From NCBI GenBank assembly GCA_964542305.1, contig CAZITX010000009.1, positions 21,859-85,858 on the forward strand: a DNA stretch of 64,000 bases, given 5' to 3'. A program made the translations under genes and the position numbers. This document shows positions 1 through 8,002 of the stretch, piece by piece. The stretch's first letter is position 1. Each line of letters starts with the position of its first letter. The notes below the pieces were generated by a model that made no database searches, was not told the DNA's origin, and saw only the letters and a list, made by a program, of their open reading frames with translations. The stretch is from DMER64 sp964542305. Its GTDB lineage: Bacteria; Bacteroidota; Bacteroidia; Bacteroidales; UBA932.

Positions 1-610
1 TGCGAATAAAATAAGACAATAAAAACAAGAGCAGCACACTGCTGGCCACTGCAATAACTCCCGGCATAAGGCTCCTGTAGAACCCGTCCTGTATCAATTG
101 CGTGTTCTGATGGAGTAATTCCTGCTCCAGAGTAATCAAATCCTGAACATATTTACGCAGCCGGGAATAAGTAGGATACAATCTTTGTGTATACCATTCC
201 CTTCTCTGAACATATCCGTGCTCCTGCCATACCGATCTGGCTTCATTCAATATTTGCATATAAGCGGCATAGGCAAACATAATGGAATCAGTGAGGGCCA
301 TTTCCTGATTTGTGGTCAATGTAGTTCTGGTGGCCTCCAGATAACGGCTAAAACGCGCATCATCATAAATGGATTGCATTTCCAGTAAAGAATCAGGGGT
401 AATACCTATCTGGCTGAGCAATGCAAAATTATTCTGATCGGTCACTTCAAGCAATTGACTGGATATGTTAATGTTCTCTACATTAACTGAAATAACGTCT
501 CCAACAGAACGACGGATCCTGCCAATTTCAAATATACTGACCAGGCTGGCCAGGATCAGGACAAATCCTACTACCAGGAAACCCAGATTGATCTTATTGC
601 TTATTCCCAT
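1..610 (-). CDS. Membrane sensor protein, N-terminal part (truncated by window edge)
   Basis: Reading leftward from ATG 610-608 gives an open frame of about 203 codons that runs off the window. The protein starts MGISNKINLGF, has a membrane helix at about residues 9-25, a mostly helical extracytoplasmic segment of about 155 residues and a second membrane helix at about residues 184-200 ending in LLSYFIR. This two-helix layout is that of the N-terminus of sensor histidine kinases or chemoreceptor-like sensors; the signalling part lies outside the window, so the output domain is unknown. Its start overlaps the end of the dehydrogenase gene by 17 bases, so it is probably the last visible gene of the steroid-reductase operon. 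It may also have its own promoter (TAACTTTG at 625-618). Confidence 0.65.
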   Translation of the reverse strand, partial: MGISNKINLGFLVVGFVLILASLVSIFEIGRIRRSVGDVISVNVENINISSQLLEVTDQNNFALLSQIGITPDSLLEMQSIYDDARFSRYLEATRTTLTTNQEMALTDSIMFAYAAYMQILNEARSVWQEHGYVQRREWYTQRLYPTYSRLRKYVQDLITLEQELLHQNTQLIQDGFYRSLMPGVIAVASSVLLLFLLSYFIR

Positions 611-1445
611 AAGTGTTCAAAGTTATAAAAAAACTCCATACACTGTCCAGAGACTGAATGGCAGACAAGCCTGAAGGTAATCTTACCGGTTTCCTGTCTT
701 TGAATAACTTCCCGGATACTCCTTCAACAGAAGGATCCAGCGCCAGGTATACGGTTGTGGAAGCACCCCTGGGAGCCTGTCTGATTACGGGTCTGAAAAA
801 AACGTCAGCCAGGGGATCTACCCATTTGTGCATTTTTATAATGGGTGTATTGACAATGCCTGGATCAACCATGTTGACGCATATTCCTTCTTCTTTCCAT
901 AATGACGCCATACGAATGGAACACAAGGTAAAAGCCAGCTTGGAGCAGGCATAACGTTCAAAACGGTTGAATTTTTGGGGTGACATAGGGAAATAAACCG
1001 GGATCTTCCCCCTTCTGAGCATCACAGATACGGTATTGATCACGCGACTTCCTCTACCCAACAAAGGTTTAACGAGCCAGGTAAAGGTTACCGGTCCCAG
1101 GCAATTAACCACATTATGCATTTCGTATCCCTCCGGGGTATTTTCCGGTTTCCACCCTAACATACCTGCATTGTTGACCAAAATGTCCAGGTGATCCTCC
1201 TTGTCTTTAAGTATAAGAGCTGCCTGACGGACAGAATCCAGGGATGACAGGTCCATTTCAAGAACAGAGACCGTTTCCTCACCGTATTCACTGACCAGAG
1301 AACGGCAAAATTTCATACCCTCACTTCCCGGACGGCAGGATAAAATGACTCTGCAGCCGGACTTGATCAGTTCCCGGCTGATCACCCTGCCTAAACCTCC
1401 GTTAGCGCCTGTGACGAGTGCTATCTTCCGGTTATTTGAATTCAT
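594..1445 (-). CDS. Short-chain dehydrogenase/reductase, likely hydroxysteroid dehydrogenase
   Basis: Classical SDR of 283 residues. The NAD(P)-binding TGANGGLG motif is at about residues 13-20, NNAG at about residue 90, a catalytic serine in NTVSVM, and the YxxxK pair in YACSK. Sequence style is closest to the retinol-dehydrogenase-like branch. It follows the OYE-family reductase with a 14-base overlap and shares its operon with a steroid 5-alpha-reductase. By context I infer that it oxidises or reduces a steroid hydroxyl, probably at C3, as the 3-beta-HSDH does in the described isoallolithocholic-acid clusters of gut Bacteroidales. The substrate is not proven by sequence; other alcohol or ketone substrates are possible. 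Confidence 0.75.
   Translation of the reverse strand: MNSNNRKIALVTGANGGLGRVISRELIKSGCRVILSCRPGSEGMKFCRSLVSEYGEETVSVLEMDLSSLDSVRQAALILKDKEDHLDILVNNAGMLGWKPENTPEGYEMHNVVNCLGPVTFTWLVKPLLGRGSRVINTVSVMLRRGKIPVYFPMSPQKFNRFERYACSKLAFTLCSIRMASLWKEEGICVNMVDPGIVNTPIIKMHKWVDPLADVFFRPVIRQAPRGASTTVYLALDPSVEGVSGKLFKDRKPVRLPSGLSAIQSLDSVWSFFITLNTYGNKQ
618..625 (-). promoter_or_regulatory. Possible -7 box TAACTTTG before the sensor gene
   Basis: The 8-mer matches the Bacteroidota -7 consensus TAnnTTTG. It lies inside the end of the dehydrogenase gene, and only 7 bases separate it from the sensor ATG, so a transcript from it would be almost leaderless. No clear -33 TTTG was seen, so it could be a chance match. 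Confidence 0.3.
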
Positions 1446-2661
1446 TCAACAATTTTTTGGGGATATCATCCAGATGTTGATGACATACCATATCTTTACT
1501 ATACATCCTGGCTATACAATAATTGGTATGCTTGCAATTACTGGAAAAATAATTCCCGTTCCCTTCTTCTTCCGCTTCTCTCATATGCCTGACAAATGAA
1601 CGATCATTTATAAGAGGGCGTGCCAGACCTATGAATTCAAATCCATCTTCAAGGGCCTCTTCAATAACCGTACGAGAAAAAAGACCTCCCAGGCATACAA
1701 GGGGAATACGAATATGTTTCCTGAAAACCCGGGCGTCTTCCAAGAAATAACCTTCTCTGAAAGGTACCGGGGGGATCATCCATTTGCCTGCCATACCCAC
1801 CCCTATCTTCACATAATTCCAGGGCATATAATACGTCAGCGTTTTAATGGGCATGGCACCGCGCATAACATACATGGGCGCACGGCTTACATAACCGCCG
1901 CTAAGTACCAAAGCATGAACGCCTGCCTTTTCCAATAGTGCTGCTACTTGAAGGGATTCATCCAATTCCATGCCTCCCCTGAATCCGTCCCGCATATTCA
2001 TTTTTGCCAATACGGCCATTTTTCTCCTGGTCGCGACTTCCATCACTTCTTCCATAACCTGGGAGGTAAATCTCAACCGGTTGACGAAACTGCCTCCGTA
2101 TTCGTCTTTTCTTTTGTTCAGCCAGGTAGACATGAATTGACTCAGAAGGTATCCGTGACCGGCATGGATCTCCACGGCATCAAAACCGGATTCATACGCC
2201 AGCGCTGTTGCCTTTCCAAAATCTTTGACCATATCAAGTATTTCGGACTTTCTCAAAGCCCTTACAAACGTGGGAGAATAAAGATTAAACCCGCTGCTTG
2301 CAGAAACAGGTGTACAGCCGCAAATATTCCGGTGACTCATATTTCCGCAATGGCCCATTTGAACAGATGCAGCGGCTCCTTCTTTATGAATGCCGTCGGT
2401 GAGGTGTTTCAAGCCTGGTACAATTTCCGGCCGCATCCAAAGTTGAGTGGGGAAAGACAGGCCGCTTCTGTTAACAGCCGCATAAGCTACTGTTGTCATT
2501 CCAACCTGGCCTGCTGCTACAGATGTATGATAGCGGTAAAGAGCCTCTGACGGTCCGTTGTCTACACACATTCCTTCAAAAGCAGCCGCGCGGATGGTAC
2601 GGTTGCGTAAAGTAAGAGGGCCTATTTTGGATGGAGTGAATAAAAGAGAATTGTGGATCAT
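1432..2661 (-). CDS. NADH:flavin oxidoreductase, old yellow enzyme family (probable steroid ene-reductase)
   Basis: Single-domain FMN TIM-barrel of 409 residues. It shows the family start FTPSKIGPLTLRNR, the active-site stretch EIHAGHGYLLSQF, the NKRKDEYGGS segment and the C-terminal phosphate-binding GLARPLI. The C-terminal Fe-S and FAD/NAD domains of 2-enoate and bile-acid BaiCD-type reductases are absent. It starts 3 bases after the 5-alpha-reductase stop and overlaps the SDR gene by 14 bases, so the three are almost certainly co-translated. In described gut Bacteroidales clusters an OYE-type enzyme paired with a 5-alpha-reductase acts as a 3-oxo-delta-4-steroid 5-beta-reductase; that role here is inferred from context. 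It could reduce another enone. Confidence 0.8.
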   Translation of the reverse strand: MIHNSLLFTPSKIGPLTLRNRTIRAAAFEGMCVDNGPSEALYRYHTSVAAGQVGMTTVAYAAVNRSGLSFPTQLWMRPEIVPGLKHLTDGIHKEGAAASVQMGHCGNMSHRNICGCTPVSASSGFNLYSPTFVRALRKSEILDMVKDFGKATALAYESGFDAVEIHAGHGYLLSQFMSTWLNKRKDEYGGSFVNRLRFTSQVMEEVMEVATRRKMAVLAKMNMRDGFRGGMELDESLQVAALLEKAGVHALVLSGGYVSRAPMYVMRGAMPIKTLTYYMPWNYVKIGVGMAGKWMIPPVPFREGYFLEDARVFRKHIRIPLVCLGGLFSRTVIEEALEDGFEFIGLARPLINDRSFVRHMREAEEEGNGNYFSSNCKHTNYCIARMYSKDMVCHQHLDDIPKKLLNEFK

Positions 2662-2664
2662 TGC

Positions 2665-3438
2665 TTAATATATAAACGGAAAAATACGTTTTCTGGGATC
2701 CCTTATCATTTCTGTTGAAAACTCATTTTCATATCTTTTGTATATGGCGTGAGCCCTGGGAACCAGGTTGGCAAAAGTCCACAAAAAGAAAACAAATCCG
2801 CTCAATGACCAGGTTAAAACGGCAAATCCCATCCATTCAATGATCTCTCCAAAATAGTTTGCACAGGTTACATACCTGAATAAGCCCTTTTCCGGTAAAT
2901 AATGGTTTGTATCACCCTCCTGCCTTAGATTCCTGATAATCCCGTCTGAACGGATATTGATCACGAGTCCCGTAATAAACAAAGCGGTCCCTGCCAGAAA
3001 ACGGGGATCTCCAAGCCATGATTCCGTATACATCTCCGGAGGCGCCAGGAAGAATATCCACTGTCCCTGCATAAACGCATTCGCCAAATTAAACACTATA
3101 CCCATTAGCATGATCAGAACAGGCATCCGGCTTTTTCCTTTGATAAGCCAGGGAAAAATAAATGCACGCTGCAGGTAGTGTGTCTGGAAAAGCAGAAAAA
3201 AAACAAAAGGGATAAGCTCCCATTTCCTGGGAGACATGACCCAAAACCAGCACATGGCAATGAAAACCGGCGCTTCCATAATCATCCACGCCCATTTGTT
3301 GGATAAGCTTATACCCCAGCTTTTGTCTAAAAGTATACCGTATCCGGCTTTTACATGATAGAGTGCTATAAACACCACTATTGCAATTGCCGCCATAATC
3401 AATAAAAACAGGTAGAAGGTTTGCAGGGATATATTCAT
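2665..3438 (-). CDS. Steroid 5-alpha-reductase family membrane enzyme
   Basis: Integral membrane protein of 257 residues with about six hydrophobic helices and the C-terminal steroid 5-alpha-reductase domain. The family signature is strong: an S/T-D-G-x-x-R-N-L-R segment (RSDGIIRNLR), a Y-L-P-x-x-G-L-F-R-Y-V-T-C run, NYFGEIIEWMGFA, and a tail ending in K-R-I-F-P-F-I-Y that mirrors the eukaryotic SRD5A C-terminus. These enzymes use NADPH to reduce the delta-4 double bond of 3-oxo-steroids to the 5-alpha (allo) form. It is first gene of the operon with the OYE and SDR genes. Its promoter box TACATTTG (3452-3445) sits 6 bases before the ATG. The steroid substrate, bile acid or other, is inferred. 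Confidence 0.85.
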   Translation of the reverse strand: MNISLQTFYLFLLIMAAIAIVVFIALYHVKAGYGILLDKSWGISLSNKWAWMIMEAPVFIAMCWFWVMSPRKWELIPFVFFLLFQTHYLQRAFIFPWLIKGKSRMPVLIMLMGIVFNLANAFMQGQWIFFLAPPEMYTESWLGDPRFLAGTALFITGLVINIRSDGIIRNLRQEGDTNHYLPEKGLFRYVTCANYFGEIIEWMGFAVLTWSLSGFVFFLWTFANLVPRAHAIYKRYENEFSTEMIRDPRKRIFPFIY

Positions 3439-3444
3439 AGCTCA

Positions 3445-3471
3445 CAAATGTAATAAAATTTTGTATTTTTG
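3445..3471. promoter_or_regulatory. Back-to-back divergent promoters
   Basis: TACATTTG on the minus strand (3452-3445) faces the 5-alpha-reductase gene and TATTTTTG on the plus strand (3464-3471) faces the lipoprotein gene. Both match TAnnTTTG and are 11 bases apart. They lie only 6 and 4 bases from their start codons. The two polymerase footprints must overlap. Confidence 0.6.
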
Positions 3472-3475
3472 TTTT

Positions 3476-4456
3476 ATGAAGCTTCTTTTCCTCCGTCTTG
3501 TATTGATCTTAGGAGCGTTGCTCACGATGTCCTGCATACAGGGAAACAAAGAGAAAGAGAAAAAAAAACTTACTTTCAATCCGCCTTCCGTTCCGGTAGT
3601 AATAGGATCGCAGGAAGAAGCCGTTCACTACCAAACCATTCATTACTGGGATCATTTTCCTTTTGAGGACTCCCTGTGTATCATACAGGAAGGTTTTGCC
3701 GATCAGGTTTTCACAGGATATGCAAACTTACTGCAACAGGCTGAAATTCAAGATGCCCGGGAGAGCATTAAACGTATGATGATACAGGCAGGTACAACGG
3801 CCGAAGATCCGGTCGTAAGGAAAAGGATTCTCATGAAATTTTTCAATTTAACGGAATATTTTTTCTATCATCCGAATTCTCCCTTCAGGAACGATAATAT
3901 TCTGATCCCGGCTTTGGAGGTAATGGTTTCCTCCCCTTTACTGGATTCCATGGAAATACAACGTCCCATATATATGCTGGACATAGTCCGAAAAAACCGG
4001 CCGGGAGAAAAGGCCGGCAATTTTTCTTTTATCCGTGCAGTCAGAAATTTTCCTTATACGGATGATCCGTCTTCTATTGAAAAATTATACGATCTGGACG
4101 CTGATTTCATCCTGGTCATGTTTATTAACCTGGGATGTCCTTCCTGTAATCAGGTTAAGGAAGAGATCCTCAACTCCGAACTGATTAAAAAAACGGTTGA
4201 ACAAAAAAAACTTACCATTCTGACCGTATATCCAGACAAAGATCTGGAAGGATGGCAGGAACATTTGCAGGAACTTCCCGCTGAATGGATCCATACTTAC
4301 AATCCGGAAGGTGAGATCAGGAACGGTTCTATGTACGATTTGAAAGCCATTCCCACTTTGTATCTTCTGGATAAAAACAAACGGGTCCTGGTTAAAGATG
4401 CCCTGTCCGTTAAGCAATTGGAAGATACGATCAGGCAACAGGCATATTTTTTGTAG
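3476..4456 (+). CDS. Thioredoxin-like lipoprotein (DUF5106-type)
   Basis: 326 residues from ATG 3476; an in-frame TTG at 3461 lies inside the promoter box and is not the start. A lipoprotein signal peptide ends in the lipobox LTMSC. The middle part (about residues 60-200) resembles the DUF5106 region found in front of Bacteroidota thioredoxin-like proteins. The C-terminal third is a thioredoxin fold with the redox pair in NLGCPSCNQV and the cis-proline region AIPTLYLLD. It probably acts in the periplasm as a disulfide reductase or isomerase. It precedes the porin gene by 28 bases; the porin may have its own promoter at this gene's stop codon. Confidence 0.75.
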   Translation: MKLLFLRLVLILGALLTMSCIQGNKEKEKKKLTFNPPSVPVVIGSQEEAVHYQTIHYWDHFPFEDSLCIIQEGFADQVFTGYANLLQQAEIQDARESIKRMMIQAGTTAEDPVVRKRILMKFFNLTEYFFYHPNSPFRNDNILIPALEVMVSSPLLDSMEIQRPIYMLDIVRKNRPGEKAGNFSFIRAVRNFPYTDDPSSIEKLYDLDADFILVMFINLGCPSCNQVKEEILNSELIKKTVEQKKLTILTVYPDKDLEGWQEHLQELPAEWIHTYNPEGEIRNGSMYDLKAIPTLYLLDKNKRVLVKDALSVKQLEDTIRQQAYFL

Positions 4457-4461
4457 CTTTG
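4454..4461 (+). promoter_or_regulatory. -7 box TAGCTTTG for the porin gene
   Basis: Perfect TAnnTTTG match whose first three bases are the stop codon of the lipoprotein gene. The porin ATG follows 23 bases later. No convincing -33 TTTG is visible. Confidence 0.4.
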
Positions 4462-4484
4462 CGCCTCATCTACTCCGGACAAAC

Positions 4485-7022
4485 ATGAACCAAAGGGTAA
4501 CCATACTGATACTTGCCATCCTCTTTTCCTCTTTTGGAAAAGCAACAGGCCAGACTGACTCGCTCAGTAAGGTTTCCCCGGACACGTTGGAAACAGCACT
4601 CCCTGATTCATTAACCATGATCTACCTGGACAGCCTGCGTATTCCTTATACCGAGGCTCATCGTGTTCCGGCTCTGGATTCATTGCTAAGGATAACGGCA
4701 GACGAAAAAGGATTGTTTTATAAGTTGGATAGCCTGGGACTTATGATAATGAATGATAATGGGCTGCCTGTTATTGATTCCCTGAAAAGCTATTCTGCCA
4801 GAACGCTTTCCCTGATGTCGTTTATGGATAGCCTGAAACTGCCTTTAAAGGATACAATCCGAATTCCGACACTTGATTCAGCAGGCAGACAGGTTCGGGA
4901 CAGCCTGGGATACATCTACCAGACAGACAGCATCGGGTTGATCAAACTGGACAGCCTGGGATCTTTCCTGATAGATTCCCTGGCAACTTACACCAAAAAA
5001 GAACTCCGGAAAATGGCCCGTAAACAAAGAAGGGAGGATAAAGCCATTGCAGATTCCATATGGAACAGTACGTTCCATCCACTTGAAACATACGTTGTTC
5101 CGGATTCACTTCTATATAGAAGAGTTATCTCGTGGACGAACGACGAATATTTCAACGACCTGAATTTTATACAAATAGACACAAATATCAACAGCAATTT
5201 TCACGACTATGCCTATCTGGAAAAGGACGTGGGAGCTGTAACCCTGGGAACGGCAGGATCTCCTGCCCTTCCATTTAACTTTTTTATCAGGGAGACCAAA
5301 GAGCGTTTTGATTTCTGGAGCCCCGGAATGTACGAAGCCTATGACAGGAAAACCATCCCGTTCTATAACACCAAATCGCCATTTACAGTAATGTCCTATA
5401 CAGGGACATTGTTCTCCAATAAGGAAACCGAAGAAATGAATGTAGGTTTCCTTCACACCCAGAATCTTTCACCATCAACGAACGTACAATTCTTTTACCA
5501 GAAGAAAGGCACAAAAGGATTGCTTGAAAACGAGAGTACCAACACAAGAACTTTGGCCGTAACGGCTGATTACCTGGGAAAAAAATACATTATGCACGGA
5601 GGTTATATCCGGAATTCTCTTCAAAAGGATGAGAACGGAGGTATTCAGGATGACGGATTTATACTGGATACCCTGGTAGAAGCACGCACCATCCCGGTTA
5701 ATCTGACCAATGCATCTTCCCTGCTTAAAAGCAGTCAGCTTTTCATAACCCAGAGTTACGGGATCCCCATTAAACTGTTTAAAAGAGATACTCTGGATAC
5801 CGGGGAAGGAACCATGATGATCCTGGGACACTCGGGAGAGTGGACCACACTTACACGCAATTACAATGATGAAATAAATCTGACCGATCAGGCGGGACGA
5901 GCTTTTTATAAAGACCGGTTTTATTTGCATCCCACCCGTTCAGCAGATTCTTTACGAACAATGATCGTAGACAACAGGTTATTCCTGCGTTTACAACCCT
6001 GGTCCAACACTGCAATCGTTTCAAAGATCGAAGGAGGAGTGGGATATGAGCTCATATCCAATTATTGCTTTTATCCCGATTTTTATACGGAAGGCACTTC
6101 CAACCGGTGGCAGAATAATATGTACGTATATGCCGGAGCTTCGGGTATGTTCAAAAAATATTTCCGTTGGAACGCCCTGGGAAAACTGGACTATGCCGGT
6201 TATTACGCAGGAGACGTCTCGTTGGATGCCAACGCACGTTTTTCTTTTTATCCTATGGAATCGGGAATTCACCTGACCGGCAGGTTCCTTTTTCTCAGGC
6301 AAACCCCGGACTGGTTTACTCAAAATATGTATTCCAACCATTATACCTGGAATAACGATTTCCAAAAAACAAACGAAACAAGGATCGAGGCCCGGATATC
6401 TATCCCTGGATGGAAAACAGAAGCCACATTTTCATACGGATTACTTGGAAACCGGGTATATTACGACACCCTGGGAACAGTCAGACAAACAGAAGACCTT
6501 GTTAACGTGATGACCGCAACATTAACCAAAAATTTCAGTTTTTGGTATGTAAGACTTGATCACAGACTGATGTTCCAGGTATCTTCCCGCCAGGACATTG
6601 TTCCGTTACCCACATTCAGTGCCAACCTCAGGTATTACCTGGAAATACCGGTCGTTAAAGACGTTATGACAGCTCAGATAGGTGCCGATGTTACTTTTCA
6701 CACGGCTTATTATATGGAATCCTACAATCCCGCCCTGGGTGTTTTCCACTTGCAAAACGACAGGAAATACGGGAATACTCCTTACATAGACGCGTTTATA
6801 AATGTAAAGTGGAAAAGGGCGACCATTTTTGTCAAATATGTGAATGCCGCCCAGGGGTGGCCGGACAACGATTATTTTGCCGCACCGCATTATATTCGCC
6901 CTCAACGCGTATTTAAACTCGGCATGACATGGCCGTTTTACATAAAACCCGGTAAGACAGCTGCTCGGGCTTCTTCTTCCGAAGGCCCTCCCGTAAGAGC
7001 AGCAGGAAACACCGCCCGCTGA
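4485..7022 (+). CDS. Large putative porin (Porin_10-like) with repeat-bearing N-terminus
   Basis: 845 residues from ATG 4485. A signal peptide (about residues 1-23) is followed by an acidic, aspartate-serine-leucine rich region with a tandem 64-residue repeat (4626-4817 and 4824-5015), then a basic helix (KKELRKMARKQRRED) and from about residue 230 a long beta-strand-rich region typical of outer-membrane barrels. The barrel ends with aromatic strands such as RVFKLGMTWPFY, followed by a short Ala/Ser/Arg-rich tail that is unusual, since barrels normally end in an aromatic residue. The Porin_10 family is widespread in Bacteroidota, with unknown substrate. The stop overlaps the next start (TGATG). 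Confidence 0.7.
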   Translation: MNQRVTILILAILFSSFGKATGQTDSLSKVSPDTLETALPDSLTMIYLDSLRIPYTEAHRVPALDSLLRITADEKGLFYKLDSLGLMIMNDNGLPVIDSLKSYSARTLSLMSFMDSLKLPLKDTIRIPTLDSAGRQVRDSLGYIYQTDSIGLIKLDSLGSFLIDSLATYTKKELRKMARKQRREDKAIADSIWNSTFHPLETYVVPDSLLYRRVISWTNDEYFNDLNFIQIDTNINSNFHDYAYLEKDVGAVTLGTAGSPALPFNFFIRETKERFDFWSPGMYEAYDRKTIPFYNTKSPFTVMSYTGTLFSNKETEEMNVGFLHTQNLSPSTNVQFFYQKKGTKGLLENESTNTRTLAVTADYLGKKYIMHGGYIRNSLQKDENGGIQDDGFILDTLVEARTIPVNLTNASSLLKSSQLFITQSYGIPIKLFKRDTLDTGEGTMMILGHSGEWTTLTRNYNDEINLTDQAGRAFYKDRFYLHPTRSADSLRTMIVDNRLFLRLQPWSNTAIVSKIEGGVGYELISNYCFYPDFYTEGTSNRWQNNMYVYAGASGMFKKYFRWNALGKLDYAGYYAGDVSLDANARFSFYPMESGIHLTGRFLFLRQTPDWFTQNMYSNHYTWNNDFQKTNETRIEARISIPGWKTEATFSYGLLGNRVYYDTLGTVRQTEDLVNVMTATLTKNFSFWYVRLDHRLMFQVSSRQDIVPLPTFSANLRYYLEIPVVKDVMTAQIGADVTFHTAYYMESYNPALGVFHLQNDRKYGNTPYIDAFINVKWKRATIFVKYVNAAQGWPDNDYFAAPHYIRPQRVFKLGMTWPFYIKPGKTAARASSSEGPPVRAAGNTAR
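4626..5015 (+). repeat. Tandem 64-residue protein repeat in the porin N-terminus
   Basis: Copy 1 (residues 48-111, LDSLRIP...) and copy 2 (residues 114-177, MDSLKLP...) align without gaps, with about 25 of 64 identities. Conserved positions are mainly DSL, IDSL, PxLDS and SxG. The DNA copies have diverged, so the duplication is old. Confidence 0.6.
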
Positions 7023-8002
7023 TGTCAAAAAGGAAAATTTTCATATCACTACTTGCAGCCTTCTTCATATCATTCCTGTTTAAGGAATACCACACACGAT
7101 TAATCCACTCTTCATCCAATATGAGGACAGAAAGGGAAGTATTGAGATCTCACAGCGATACACTCAAATGTACCATTTACCTTCCCTCACACGCAGGATC
7201 CCGGGTAGGATACCATTATGAGATTATGCGACGTTTTGCCGAATCTCATGATCTGGCATTGAAATACATTCCGGTAAACGATACGGTTTCTGTATGGGAT
7301 ATGCTTGAAGGAGATCAAACAGATATTCTGGCTGTGAATATTATTCGTGATCCTATCCCGAAATCCCTGACAGGGAAATTATGCATTACACCAAAAATTA
7401 CACCATTGGGAGAGGTGTGGGTTATGGTAAAAAACAGGTGCCCCTGGCATTTGAATCTTGTACATTGGCTTACCTTATTCAGACAAGATCCGCAATATCC
7501 CGGATTTCGAAGACGTTTTCTCCCCGCTTCTCCCAACAGATGTCCTTACGATTCACTTATCCGTGCAGCCAGCAGGCCACTGGGCTGGGATTGGCGAATA
7601 CTCAGGGCGGTTATGTACCAGGAATCAAAATACAGGATGAATGCTTATTCGGGAATGGGAGCTGTCGGTTTGATGCAAATGAAAGAATCTACAGCTAAAG
7701 ACATGAAAGTAAAGGATCTTTTCGATCCCGAGGACAATGTAAAAGGAGCGATTCGATATTTTGCTTATCTTAAAAGAAATATGCATTTGACGCATCTGTC
7801 TGAAGAAGAAGAGATCCATTTTGTTCTGGCTGCATACAATGCCGGCATGACACGTATTCAAAAAGACCGGGAACAAGCTGCTCTGGAAGGAAAGGATCCG
7901 GATATCTGGTCAGAAGTGGCTCCTTACGCTCCTTCCCAGACTCAAATATACGTCGAAAAAATAAAAACAAGATATCTGGACTGGATTACCTCATCCGAAT
8001 AG
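7022..8002 (+). CDS. Lytic murein transglycosylase, short MltF-like
   Basis: 326 residues. An N-terminal signal/anchor helix is followed by a region like the solute-binding module of MltF, but clearly shorter than in full MltF (about 100 residues), then a C-terminal SLT (goose-lysozyme-like) domain at about residues 175-315. The catalytic glutamate is in AVMYQESKYR, followed by the SLT signatures GAVGLMQM and LAAYNAG. The enzyme cleaves the MurNAc-GlcNAc bond of peptidoglycan from the periplasmic side. The start overlaps the porin stop by one base, suggesting translational coupling. The last 17 bases overlap the convergent permease gene. Confidence 0.8.
   Translation: MSKRKIFISLLAAFFISFLFKEYHTRLIHSSSNMRTEREVLRSHSDTLKCTIYLPSHAGSRVGYHYEIMRRFAESHDLALKYIPVNDTVSVWDMLEGDQTDILAVNIIRDPIPKSLTGKLCITPKITPLGEVWVMVKNRCPWHLNLVHWLTLFRQDPQYPGFRRRFLPASPNRCPYDSLIRAASRPLGWDWRILRAVMYQESKYRMNAYSGMGAVGLMQMKESTAKDMKVKDLFDPEDNVKGAIRYFAYLKRNMHLTHLSEEEEIHFVLAAYNAGMTRIQKDREQAALEGKDPDIWSEVAPYAPSQTQIYVEKIKTRYLDWITSSE

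Noticed and set aside
3461..3475. Earlier TTG start for the thioredoxin-like lipoprotein
   Set aside because: The codons lie in the promoter -7 box; ATG 3476 gives a proper lipoprotein signal peptide.
4398..4484. Longer porin reading frame starting inside the lipoprotein gene
   Set aside because: The added residues mask the signal peptide that begins exactly at ATG 4485.
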